NCBI GenBank assembly: GCA_964615305.1
Contig: CAZTNA010000004.1
Location: 124,001-188,000 of the forward strand
Direction: 5' to 3'
Source of the DNA: Bog-950 sp964615305
Lineage (GTDB): Bacteria; Bacteroidota; Bacteroidia; Chitinophagales; LD1
Length of the DNA stretch: 64,000 bases
Position numbers and translations under genes: made by a program. This document shows, one piece after another, positions 41,459 through 49,275 of the stretch. Numbering within the stretch: the first letter of the stretch is position 1; each line of letters begins with the position of its first letter. The notes beneath the pieces are model-generated. The model was not told the origin of the DNA. It made no database searches and saw only the letters and a list, made by a program, of their open reading frames with translations.

Positions 41459-41875
41459 CTATAAAAAATCGCGAGTGCGTTTTCCTCTATCGGCTTTAAG
41501 TACCGATCGTTTTTTCTTTTTATTCAGTATCTCATTTTTTACTGATTCGGGCAAGGTGGTGGCTATACGTTTCTTTTCTTTTTTCAAGCCTTTTTCCAGT
41601 AAAGCAAAAAATTTTTTTAGCGCATGATCTTTGTTCCCGGCTTGAGACCTGTGTTGGCTGCTGCTTACAGAAATAACACCATCTTCATTTATACGGGTTC
41701 TTAACCGTTTACCTATTTGTTCCTTTTCATCATGGGTTAACAATTTGGTATCACGCACATTAAACAATAACTCCACTTTTGTTTCTGTAGTGTTTACATG
41801 CTGCCCGCCAGCACCCGAACTTCTGCTGGTGCGAAATCTCAATTCTTTCTCAATTTTTTTCTGGTTCAAAGCCAT
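41459..41875 (-). CDS. arfB: Alternative ribosome-rescue factor ArfB (YaeJ-like peptidyl-tRNA hydrolase)
   Basis: 138 residues. The GGQ catalytic motif is at residues 23-25 in SSGAGGQHVNTTETKVEL, typical of class I release-factor-like domains. There is no stop-codon recognition domain. The C-terminal tail is strongly basic (LNKKKKRSVLKADRGKRTRD), as required to enter the empty mRNA channel of stalled ribosomes. Length matches E. coli ArfB (140). It is the first gene ahead of the histidine kinase. The next gene on the other side (dihaem lipoprotein) is divergent, 56 bases away. Confidence 0.94.
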   Translation of the reverse strand: MALNQKKIEKELRFRTSRSSGAGGQHVNTTETKVELLFNVRDTKLLTHDEKEQIGKRLRTRINEDGVISVSSSQHRSQAGNKDHALKKFFALLEKGLKKEKKRIATTLPESVKNEILNKKKKRSVLKADRGKRTRDFL

Positions 41876-41931
41876 GTTCTGAGTTAACTTCTGTTTATTG
41901 TTCTTGTTTTATACAAATTCGCCCCGCAAAT

Positions 41932-43035
41932 ATGTGTAACATGAATTCATTTTCCAGAAAATATATATTGACTGGTTTCCTCCTACTATTATTGAGTTGT
42001 ATGATAGGGTGCCATTTAAAGCCATCGGCTAATGTAGTTCTTGATGTGGCTGCGCAACCGTTCGAAAAACTTTCACAGTATAATTTTTTTAGTGGAGCTA
42101 TGAATGAACTGCAGCCTAACGCTCGTGTAGTGCCGTACGATTTAATTACTCCACTCTTTACAGATTACGCACACAAAGCTCGTTTTATTTACATGCCTGA
42201 TGGAAAAACTGTGAAGTATGATACCACACAGGTGTTGCAATTTCCGGTAGGTTCATGTCTCATAAAAAATTTTTATTACCCCGAAGATTTTCGTCAGCCT
42301 CAGGGCAAACGCAGAATTATCGAAACCCGACTACTGGTACACCGTTCAACCGGTTGGGAAGCCCTTGGATACATCTGGAACAGTGAACAAACTGATGCTA
42401 CGTTAGAGAACTCAGGTGATATAAAAGAAGTAAGTTGGACTCACTATGATGGCACTAAAAGAACTATAGAATATCTGGTGCCAAACAAAAACCAATGCAA
42501 AAGTTGCCACTGGAATAACGGAGTAAATATAGTGCCCATAGGCCCTAAAGTACGCAACTTAAACCGCAACTACACTTATGTCGGAGGAGAAGAAAACCAA
42601 CTAATACATTTACAAAAAGCAGGTTTTTTAATAGGATTTACGCAACCCGAAGTGGCGCCTCATATAGCTAACTATTTAGACTCCACACACTATAACATAG
42701 ATACACGGGCTCGCGCTTATCTCGAAGCTAATTGTGGCCATTGTCACAATCCACAAGGACCGGCTTACACTTCAGGCTTGTATTTAAATATTGAAAACGC
42801 AAACATCGAAAACATGGGCGTTTGTAAAACACCGGTGGCAGCCGGTAAAGCAGCCGGAGATTTCTTTTTTGATATTGTACCAGGCAAACCGGAGGAGAGT
42901 ATCCTTACCTTTCGTATGCGCAGCAACGACCCCGGAATTAGAATGCCTGAAGTTGGCCGCAATACATTACATGTTGAAGGCACTGAGCTAATTGAACGGT
43001 GGATTAAAGAAATGAAGCCGGTTAACTGCCGATAG
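41932..43035 (+). CDS. Dihaem c-type cytochrome-like lipoprotein
   Basis: 367 residues. The N-terminal hydrophobic segment ends in a lipobox, MIGC (Cys 27), so it should be a lipoprotein. Two CxxCH haem-attachment motifs are present, CKSCH (about 188-192) and CGHCH (about 268-272). The region between has YTYVGGEENQLIHL, and the C-terminal part has the phrases PGKPEESILTFRM and GIRMPEVGRN usual in haem-containing SO2930/HNE_0200-type proteins. It probably acts in periplasmic or outer-membrane electron transfer; partners are not adjacent. A second ATG three codons in (41941) is an equally good start. It is not obviously linked to the following Ton operon, which has its own promoter. Confidence 0.85.
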   Translation: MCNMNSFSRKYILTGFLLLLLSCMIGCHLKPSANVVLDVAAQPFEKLSQYNFFSGAMNELQPNARVVPYDLITPLFTDYAHKARFIYMPDGKTVKYDTTQVLQFPVGSCLIKNFYYPEDFRQPQGKRRIIETRLLVHRSTGWEALGYIWNSEQTDATLENSGDIKEVSWTHYDGTKRTIEYLVPNKNQCKSCHWNNGVNIVPIGPKVRNLNRNYTYVGGEENQLIHLQKAGFLIGFTQPEVAPHIANYLDSTHYNIDTRARAYLEANCGHCHNPQGPAYTSGLYLNIENANIENMGVCKTPVAAGKAAGDFFFDIVPGKPEESILTFRMRSNDPGIRMPEVGRNTLHVEGTELIERWIKEMKPVNCR

Positions 43036-43193
43036 TAATTTCTAAGAAATACGTCATCTTTATTGTCATGCAATTGTCATTTTTTTGTTAAGTAAAAAAT
43101 GCTGCATACTAAAAACATACCACCTGCGTTTATTCACCATTCAGTTGCGGTTAAAGTTCCGGAATTTCTGTTTTCTCCAATGAAGATAGCGCA

Positions 43194-43224
43194 TTTTGGA
43201 AAGCAGAAATAAAAGATACTTTTA
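43194..43224 (+). promoter_or_regulatory. Promoter of the exbB-exbD-exbD-tonB operon
   Basis: TTTTG (43194-43198), an 18-base spacer, TACTTTTA (43217-43224; one mismatch to TAnnTTTG). The leader to the exbB start would be about 50 bases. It sits in the 244-base gap after the dihaem lipoprotein; no iron-box-like palindrome was found in the gap. Confidence 0.6.
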
Positions 43225-43279
43225 CCGCCCACTGACTTAAAAATTAAAACTTTTTCAATCACTTAAAAACAAAATTAAA

Positions 43280-44089
43280 ATGAGTAAGGCAAAACCACAG
43301 GCTCAGAAAAAAAGCGATTTCCCTTGGGCATTAGTAGTTATCTTAACCGGCTTGGCCGTTTCAGAAGTTCTGTTCCACTTTGTGTTTGGCGCGCGCCAAC
43401 ACTTCTTGGATGATATGAGAAAAGAACCTGTTCCGGGTGATTACTTCGGTATCATCTACAAAGGAGGTTTCATTGTTCCTTTGCTTATGACCATGTTTAT
43501 TGTTGTTGTTACATTCTCTATCGAACGCTTTTTAACTATTCGCAAAGCTCAAGGTAATGGCTCTTTAGAGTCGTTTTTGCAAACTGTAAAAACCAAACTT
43601 CATAACAACGATATTAACGGAGCAATTGCAGAGTGCAATCGCCAAAAAGGATCTGTGGCTAATGTAGTTGTTGAAGGATTACATAAATACCAGGCTATGG
43701 AAGGCAACAACTCCTTTACGCTAGAGCAAAAAGTAACTCATATTCAACAGGAAATAGAAGAAGCTACTTCATTAGAGTTGCCAAGCTTAGAGCAAAACCT
43801 GCCAATACTTGCAACTATTGCATCAGTAGCTACACTTGTGGCTCTTCTCGGAACCGTTATCGGTATGATTAAGGCGTTTGCCGCCCTTGCTACCACCGGT
43901 AACCCTGACCCTGCTGCACTTGCTGCCGGTATCTCTGAGGCCCTTATCAATACCGCTATCGGTATCGGTACATCAGCTATCGCTATCATTATGTATAACA
44001 TGTTTACAGGTATGATTGATAAGTTGACTTACGGTATCGATGAAATCGGTTACTCTATTTCTCAAACATTTGCTTCTACACACAAGTAG
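43280..44089 (+). CDS. exbB: MotA/TolQ/ExbB family proton channel protein
   Basis: 269 residues with an N-terminal TM (about 17-37), a second TM (about 60-85, FIVPLLMTMFIVVVTFSIER), a cytoplasmic domain, and two C-terminal TMs with the family signature LATIASVATLVALLGTVIGM (about 194-213) and TAIGIGTSAIAIIMYNMFTG. It forms the pentameric stator that couples the proton gradient to TonB. It heads a co-directional cluster with two ExbD genes and tonB, spaced 21, 34 and 59 bases. Confidence 0.95.
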   Translation: MSKAKPQAQKKSDFPWALVVILTGLAVSEVLFHFVFGARQHFLDDMRKEPVPGDYFGIIYKGGFIVPLLMTMFIVVVTFSIERFLTIRKAQGNGSLESFLQTVKTKLHNNDINGAIAECNRQKGSVANVVVEGLHKYQAMEGNNSFTLEQKVTHIQQEIEEATSLELPSLEQNLPILATIASVATLVALLGTVIGMIKAFAALATTGNPDPAALAAGISEALINTAIGIGTSAIAIIMYNMFTGMIDKLTYGIDEIGYSISQTFASTHK

Positions 44090-44110
44090 TCATATTTAAA
44101 CTGAAAGCAG

Positions 44111-44782
44111 ATGCCTAAAGTTAAAGTACCACGGAAAAGCACCATAGTTGACATGACCGCCATGTGTGATGTGTCATTCCTGTTGCTTACCTTCTTTATC
44201 CTTACGGCAAAGTTTAAGCCCAATAGTGTAGTGGCGGTAGATGTTCCTACGGCTCGCTCTACCAAGGCGGTTGACAATGCCATTGTTATTACTGTAAACA
44301 CCGAAGGCAAAGCATATATTTCTTTAAAAGAAAAAGCTACCCGGTACGCCATGCTTGAAAAGCTGGATGAAATGTTTGGTGCAAATTTTCCTGGTATTCA
44401 GGGTTTATCGCAAAATCAGAAAGAGTTTTTCTCGCTTTGCGACACTTGGGGTACTCCAATTGAAGATACCAAGCGCGTAACCAACTTTAATGGAATTGAG
44501 TTCAAAGAATATCAGGAAAAACAAATGCCGGGTATTCCGTTCGACTCTACCAATAACCAGTTAGGGGCATGGGTAACTGCCGCACGTTACGCTACCGGTG
44601 GCGATATTAAAATTGCTATTAAGGGAGATAAAGATTCAAACGTTGACTACATAAAGCAGGTTATCAGACGCCTGACCGAAAAAGATATTCACCGGTTTGT
44701 TCTCATTACCTCATTAGCAGGAGGAGGCGGTGGAGAAGCTGAAGCAGAAACACCTGCAGAAGGCGAAACTCCAGCCAAGTAA
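44111..44782 (+). CDS. exbD: ExbD/TolR family biopolymer transport protein (first copy)
   Basis: 223 residues, longer than the usual ~140. The single TM at about 19-38 carries the conserved proton-relay Asp (D20 in TAMCDVSFLLLTFFIL). The periplasmic part has an insertion of about 60 residues before the C-terminal half (KGDKDSNVDYIKQVIRRLTE) and ends in an acidic, Gly/Glu/Pro-rich tail (GGGGGEAEAETPAEGE). It pairs with ExbB at the inner membrane. Confidence 0.93.
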   Translation: MPKVKVPRKSTIVDMTAMCDVSFLLLTFFILTAKFKPNSVVAVDVPTARSTKAVDNAIVITVNTEGKAYISLKEKATRYAMLEKLDEMFGANFPGIQGLSQNQKEFFSLCDTWGTPIEDTKRVTNFNGIEFKEYQEKQMPGIPFDSTNNQLGAWVTAARYATGGDIKIAIKGDKDSNVDYIKQVIRRLTEKDIHRFVLITSLAGGGGGEAEAETPAEGETPAK

Positions 44783-44816
44783 TTCAATTTGTAAACTTTA
44801 AAAACAGAAGAGTTTT

Positions 44817-45452
44817 ATGGCACAAATGGAAACCGGAGGCGGAGGCAATGGAAAACACGAAGGTGGTGTCCGCTCCAAAAAAATGTCAACGCGAGTTGAC
44901 TTAACTCCCATGGTTGACCTTGCGTTTCTTCTTATATCTTTCTTCATGCTCACCACCACTTTGAATAAACCCAAAGCTATGGAGTTGAACATGCCTAAGA
45001 AAACCAATGTAGAAGATGAAAAGCAAGACGTGGGCGAATGTCAGGTAATGAACATACTGCTCGATACGCTCGATCAAGTTTGGTATTATGATGGATTAAA
45101 AGTGGCCGGCTTACAGAAAACAACCTTTGCCGGTGACGAGGGAATACGCAAAGAAATTTTACGCAAACTCACAGTAGTGCCGAAAGAATGTCCTCCCGGA
45201 AAAAAGTGGCAGGATGCTAATAAGGATGGAGTAAAACAACCCGAAGAAATTTCAATGGGACCTCGTGATGCTATTGTACTTATAAAGATGCTGAAAGGAG
45301 CTCGTTATAAAAACATGGTAGATATACTAGATGAAATGGACATTACAGGGTGCAAGATTTACGCCATTCAAGATGCTGACCCCATTGAAATAGAAGCTGT
45401 GCTAAATGGAGGTGTTGTAAAAGAATTTGCAAAAGAAGTTGTTAGTCAGTAA
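44817..45452 (+). CDS. exbD: ExbD/TolR family biopolymer transport protein (second copy)
   Basis: 211 residues. A Gly-rich cytoplasmic N-terminus (METGGGGNGKHEGG) precedes the TM (about 31-49), with the relay Asp D34 in LTPMVDLAFLLISFFML. The periplasmic part is again enlarged and includes KWQDANKDGVKQPEEIS, which has the look of a Ca-binding loop (DANKDGVKQPEE), an unusual feature for ExbD. It probably forms the ExbD heterodimer with the first copy. Confidence 0.92.
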   Translation: MAQMETGGGGNGKHEGGVRSKKMSTRVDLTPMVDLAFLLISFFMLTTTLNKPKAMELNMPKKTNVEDEKQDVGECQVMNILLDTLDQVWYYDGLKVAGLQKTTFAGDEGIRKEILRKLTVVPKECPPGKKWQDANKDGVKQPEEISMGPRDAIVLIKMLKGARYKNMVDILDEMDITGCKIYAIQDADPIEIEAVLNGGVVKEFAKEVVSQ

Positions 45453-45511
45453 AAAAAATTTTGTGGAATAATTCAGTTCGTGCATCATAAACACAAACAA
45501 GAAAATTAAGC

Positions 45512-46306
45512 ATGGAATCAACAAAAAATTATATGACCTGGTCAATGGACGATATTGTCTTCGACAATCGTAACAAAGACTACGGTGCATACCAGCTAAG
45601 AATACTTACTAAGAAAAACGTACGCACAGGGTTAATATTTGCTGTAGTAGGTTTTTCGGCATTCATTGCATTATCGTTGGTTGACTGGGGGTTTCTTTCT
45701 CGCGAAAAGGAAAAAGAAGTTGTTGAAACTTCTGTAACTCTTGCAGAACCACCACCATTAGATAAAGCAGCACCACCACCGCCACCACCGCCACCACCGC
45801 CACCACCGCAACGTCCTACGGTTCGTTTCGTGGAGATGGTTGTAAAGAAGCAGGAGGAAGTGCGTGAAGAAGAGCCCATGGAAATACCTAAAGATGAGAA
45901 GGCGGAAATATCTACCAAAACACAAGAAGGCGACCCCGAAGCAGAGTTAACAGAACCGGTAGTTACAGAAGCACCGGTAGTAGAAGAGCCCAAGATTTTC
46001 ACCTTTGTTGAACAAAATCCTGAGTTCCCTGGCGGAGATGGAGAACTGATTAAATTCTTGCAAAAGAATATTCAGTATCCGCAAATGGAGCGCGATAATG
46101 ATATTCAGGGAAAAGTTCTTTTGCGTTTTGTGGTAATGGAAGACGGCTCTGTGCAGGATGTAAACGTTGTGCGCAGTGTTAGCCCCGGCCTAGATAAAGA
46201 AGCCGTACGTGTAGTAAAACTGTTGCCTAAGTTTAAACCCGGCAAGCAACAAGGTAAACCGGTTCGCGTTTACTTCAACCTGCCTGTGGTATTTAAATTG
46301 CAATAA
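45512..46306 (+). CDS. tonB: TonB-family energy transducer
   Basis: 264 residues. The single TM is at about 38-60. A run of 12 consecutive prolines starts at residue 88 and is encoded by four exact copies of the 9-mer CCACCACCG (45773-45808). An acidic/Glu-Pro periplasmic linker follows (to about 160), then the TonB C-terminal domain (about 170-264; PEFPGGDGELIKFLQKNI, LRFVVMEDGSVQDVNV, PVRVYFNLPVVFKLQ). It transmits energy to TonB-dependent receptors such as the one at 22.9-26 kb. Confidence 0.95.
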   Translation: MESTKNYMTWSMDDIVFDNRNKDYGAYQLRILTKKNVRTGLIFAVVGFSAFIALSLVDWGFLSREKEKEVVETSVTLAEPPPLDKAAPPPPPPPPPPPPQRPTVRFVEMVVKKQEEVREEEPMEIPKDEKAEISTKTQEGDPEAELTEPVVTEAPVVEEPKIFTFVEQNPEFPGGDGELIKFLQKNIQYPQMERDNDIQGKVLLRFVVMEDGSVQDVNVVRSVSPGLDKEAVRVVKLLPKFKPGKQQGKPVRVYFNLPVVFKLQ

Positions 46307-46328
46307 GCAGTATAGAAACACTTTTAAT

Positions 46329-46368
46329 CAAAATCATAATCGTTCAATACCGAATGATTATGATTTTG
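46329..46368. terminator. AT-rich hairpin between tonB and the PstS-like genes
   Basis: A 17-bp inverted repeat with one mismatch (CAAAATCATAATCGTTC at 46329-46345, its complement at 46352-46368) is followed by TTGTTTT. It could stop most transcripts after tonB and act as a partial terminator or attenuator for the downstream genes. Confidence 0.55.
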
Positions 46369-46399
46369 TTGTTTTAGAAAGGTAAGTGATAAATAGAAA

Positions 46400-46630
46400 A
46401 TGAACCGCAATAGCTTTGTACAAAAAATTTTCAACAGCCCCGCTTTGATATGGAAAGCAGGTGCAGGGCTAATGTTTGTAGGTCTGGCCATTGCTATTGC
46501 TTTTGTTCCCTCGCTTACTGACGGGTTAGATAAAACAACTCGCTACAGTTTTGGTGGTTTGCTTACTGTCTATGGTTTGTTTCGCTTGGGAACTTTTTAC
46601 GCGGAGTATAAACGTATGGGCAATGAGTAA
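46400..46630 (+). CDS. Small two-helix membrane protein of unknown function
   Basis: 76 residues with two predicted TM helices (about 17-37, LIWKAGAGLMFVGLAIAIAF, and about 50-66). It ends within the start of the PstS-like gene; their reading frames overlap by 8 bases, so the two are translationally coupled. Genes of this kind are found in the same place in other Bacteroidota Ton clusters as far as I recall, but no function is known to me. Confidence 0.75.
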   Translation: MNRNSFVQKIFNSPALIWKAGAGLMFVGLAIAIAFVPSLTDGLDKTTRYSFGGLLTVYGLFRLGTFYAEYKRMGNE

Positions 46631-47585
46631 ACATTTTTATATAGTATCTCTCGCGGTGCTTGCAGCGTTATTGGTGGTTTCATGTTCTCATAAGAAAGAT
46701 GAAGCAAAGAAACAAAACAAAGCAACGCGTTACACTTCTTATGCAGGCGCACTGAACGTTTCTGCTGATTCGGGCTTGGAAAACATACTAAAACAACAGG
46801 AGCAAATCTTTGAGTTTACCTACGACAGTGTGCTGGTAAACATTCAATACAAAAACGAGAAAGAGATTTTTGAAGATTTCAGAACGAAGAAATCTACTGC
46901 CATTCTATTAGCCCGTAGTTTGGAGCAAACGGAGGTAAATGATTTTAAGAATTTCGACACCATCTATACGCGCGAAATACCTGTGGCTTACGATGCTGTG
47001 GCGTTAATCGGTCATCCGAAATTTGACGATAAGCAATTGGATGTAGAAGTGTTGAAGAAATACTTCTCTCCGCAAACCGGTAAAGATGGTTCGCCTAAAC
47101 TGGTTTTCGAAAGCCAGCAATCGAGTGTGGTGAAATATGTGTTGGGTGTACTTGGTTATAAGGACAAAGTATCGTCTAACGTATATGCGTTGCAATCGGC
47201 ACAGGAAGTGATTGACTATGTTTCTAAAACAGAGAACGCCATTGGTTTTGTTCCATACAACTTATTGAGCGATGCGGATGATAGCCGTGTGAAAGAAATT
47301 CTTAAGCAGGTAAAAATTTTAAGTTTACGCGTTAAAAATAGCGAGGGCATAGAGAGAATAGTGAGTGCAAACCAAAGCGATATAGCGGCAAGTGATTATC
47401 CGTTAATCAGAACATGGAATGCTATAACGCGATACACTTACAGCGATAATCTGGAGATGTTGTTTCTCACGTTTTTGAGTAAGGAGCGAGCCGCCAAGAT
47501 ATTTTTGAAGGCAGGTCTTGTACCGGTAAAAACTCCCGAACGTGAAATAATTGTTAACAACAAGCCTATAGAAACGTCTAAGTAA
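46623..47585 (+). CDS. PstS-like substrate-binding lipoprotein
   Basis: 320 residues from the ATG at 46623; the frame is open further upstream, but that would overlap the previous gene by 80 bases, and the 46623 start places a lipoprotein signal correctly (FYIVSLAVLAALLVVSCS, lipobox VVSC, Cys about 20). The body has the two-lobed layout of phosphate-binding-type proteins (NVSADSGLENILKQQ; VYALQSAQEVIDYV; NAIGFVPYNLLSD; YPLIRTWNAITRYTYSDN). No PstABC genes are near, so a role in phosphate uptake is doubtful. Clustering with Ton genes and a TPR protein suggests a role tied to outer-membrane energy transduction. Confidence 0.85.
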   Translation: MSKHFYIVSLAVLAALLVVSCSHKKDEAKKQNKATRYTSYAGALNVSADSGLENILKQQEQIFEFTYDSVLVNIQYKNEKEIFEDFRTKKSTAILLARSLEQTEVNDFKNFDTIYTREIPVAYDAVALIGHPKFDDKQLDVEVLKKYFSPQTGKDGSPKLVFESQQSSVVKYVLGVLGYKDKVSSNVYALQSAQEVIDYVSKTENAIGFVPYNLLSDADDSRVKEILKQVKILSLRVKNSEGIERIVSANQSDIAASDYPLIRTWNAITRYTYSDNLEMLFLTFLSKERAAKIFLKAGLVPVKTPEREIIVNNKPIETSK

Positions 47586-47637
47586 AAATTGGCACGTAAC
47601 TTTAATAAACAGAACATATCAAATAAGAAAACCGATA

Positions 47638-49218
47638 ATGAGAAAAGTATTTTCAACCGCAGTTGCCCTTTTTTTAATAGCTACCGCATTTGCTCAAACA
47701 CTGCAAGATGCACAGCGCGAAATTGACAACGAAAATTATTTCAAAGCAAAACAGATTTTGTTTAAACTGATGAAAGAAGGCACTGTTGCCAAACAGGATG
47801 CAGCGTACTACTTAGGTAATGCTTACTTGAAAAGCGATGACGCAGATTCAGCAAAAGTGTTTTACCAAATGGTGTGGAACCCGGAAACAAAATCTGCCTT
47901 GGGTTATGTAGCTAACGGAAGGTTGGCTTTGTTAGCTAAAAACTCAACAGACGCCAAAGCAAGTTTCGACCGCGCTTTGCAGACAACAAAAATGAAGAAC
48001 GCCAGTATTTATTACGAAATTGGTGACGCGTATTTTCGCCCGAGTGTTAGCAGTTTAAGCAGCGCTATTTCTAATTTAGAAGCAGCTTATAACCTCGACA
48101 ACAAAAGCGCAAGTATTATGTTGGCTTTAGGTGATGCCTACTTGGCAAATTCAGCTACCGATAATACCATGGGGGGTAAAGCGATGAATAAGTATGAAGC
48201 TGCCGCTGCACAAGACGCTAAGAATCCACTTGCCCAGATTAAGATTGGACGCTTAGCTGTAAATGGCAGAATTTGGGAGCAAGCCATTGACGCGTTTAAC
48301 AAAGCGTTGAGTATTGATCAGAGTTTTCCTATAGTTTACAAAGAGTTAGCTGAAGCATACTACCTGAGCAAACAGTACGATAAGGTTAAACCTAACTACG
48401 AGAAGTATATTGCCTTAAGCCCTGGCGACAATCAGGCCAAGACAAGTTTGATTACGCTTTACTACCAAAGCAAAGAATATGACAAGGCGATTGAAGAAGC
48501 AACTAAAGGTTTAAAGAACGACCCTTCTAACTATGTTTTTCAGCGTGTAATTGCTTTTAGTAACTTTGAAATGAAGCGTTACAAAGAAGCTGCCGAGGCT
48601 AGCAAGTTGTTTTGGGATAACCCGGCAAAGAAGGTGAAAGATATTGACTACATCTATAGCGCACGTATTGCAGCGCAAACCGGTGACACCACTGCCGCAA
48701 TGAATTATTTTAAAGTAGCGTTGGCTAACGATTCATCTAACTGCGATTTGATAGGTGAATTTGGCAAGGTGTTGTATTTGGCCAAACATTATAATGAGGC
48801 AGTAGCTCAGTATGCCTATAAAAAAGACAAGTGTGGTAAACTCGGATCTTTAGAGTTGTTTTACCTTGGTAAAAGCTACTCAAGTCTGGGTGATTCTGTC
48901 ATGGCTGATACAACCTTTGGTGAGTTTATTGTCCGTAATCCTACATCGCCTGACGGTTACCTGCAACGTGCATTCGTAAATTTGAAAATGGGCAAACCTG
49001 CTGACTATATGGCGTATCCCTACTACTTAAAATACATTGAACTTACTCAAGCCACACCCTCAAAATATAAGAGAGACTTGCCAGACGCATATGCATACGT
49101 AGGTTTGTATTATTTTGAGAAGTTGAAAAATAAAGAACAAGCCAAGGATTACTTCATGAAAGCCCTTGAAATTGATCCGGCCAACGAAATGGCTGTGGAG
49201 CTAATGAAACAATACTAA
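47638..49218 (+). CDS. Periplasmic tetratricopeptide-repeat protein
   Basis: 526 residues. The signal peptide is residues 1-20 (RKVFSTAVALFLIATAFAQ). The mature protein is a string of TPR-like helical pairs (YFKAKQILFKLMKEG; SALGYVANGRLALLAKNSTD; AQIKIGRLAVNGRIWEQAID; PIVYKELAEAYYLSKQYDKV; KEQAKDYFMKALEIDPANEM). It is the last gene of the Ton-linked cluster, 52 bases after the PstS-like gene, and ends at a bidirectional terminator. It is probably a scaffold that acts with the lipoprotein upstream. Confidence 0.85.
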   Translation: MRKVFSTAVALFLIATAFAQTLQDAQREIDNENYFKAKQILFKLMKEGTVAKQDAAYYLGNAYLKSDDADSAKVFYQMVWNPETKSALGYVANGRLALLAKNSTDAKASFDRALQTTKMKNASIYYEIGDAYFRPSVSSLSSAISNLEAAYNLDNKSASIMLALGDAYLANSATDNTMGGKAMNKYEAAAAQDAKNPLAQIKIGRLAVNGRIWEQAIDAFNKALSIDQSFPIVYKELAEAYYLSKQYDKVKPNYEKYIALSPGDNQAKTSLITLYYQSKEYDKAIEEATKGLKNDPSNYVFQRVIAFSNFEMKRYKEAAEASKLFWDNPAKKVKDIDYIYSARIAAQTGDTTAAMNYFKVALANDSSNCDLIGEFGKVLYLAKHYNEAVAQYAYKKDKCGKLGSLELFYLGKSYSSLGDSVMADTTFGEFIVRNPTSPDGYLQRAFVNLKMGKPADYMAYPYYLKYIELTQATPSKYKRDLPDAYAYVGLYYFEKLKNKEQAKDYFMKALEIDPANEMAVELMKQY

Positions 49219-49233
49219 TACTAAACGTAGGAC

Positions 49234-49262
49234 AAAAACCTCTCGCAAACCGGGAGGTTTTT
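49234..49262. terminator. Bidirectional terminator between the TPR gene and dnaE
   Basis: Stem AAAAACCTC (49234-49242) with GAGGTTTTT (49254-49262), T-runs in both directions, located between convergent stop codons. Confidence 0.85.
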
Positions 49263-49275
49263 TGTTTGAGGTAAT

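Noticed and set aside
46551..46622. Longer N-terminus for the PstS-like protein
   Set aside because: It would overlap the small membrane protein gene by 80 bases and bury the lipoprotein signal; the 46623 ATG fits both.
46623..47585. High-affinity phosphate uptake (Pst) system
   Set aside because: No PstA, PstB, PstC or PhoU genes are present and the cluster context is the Ton operon.
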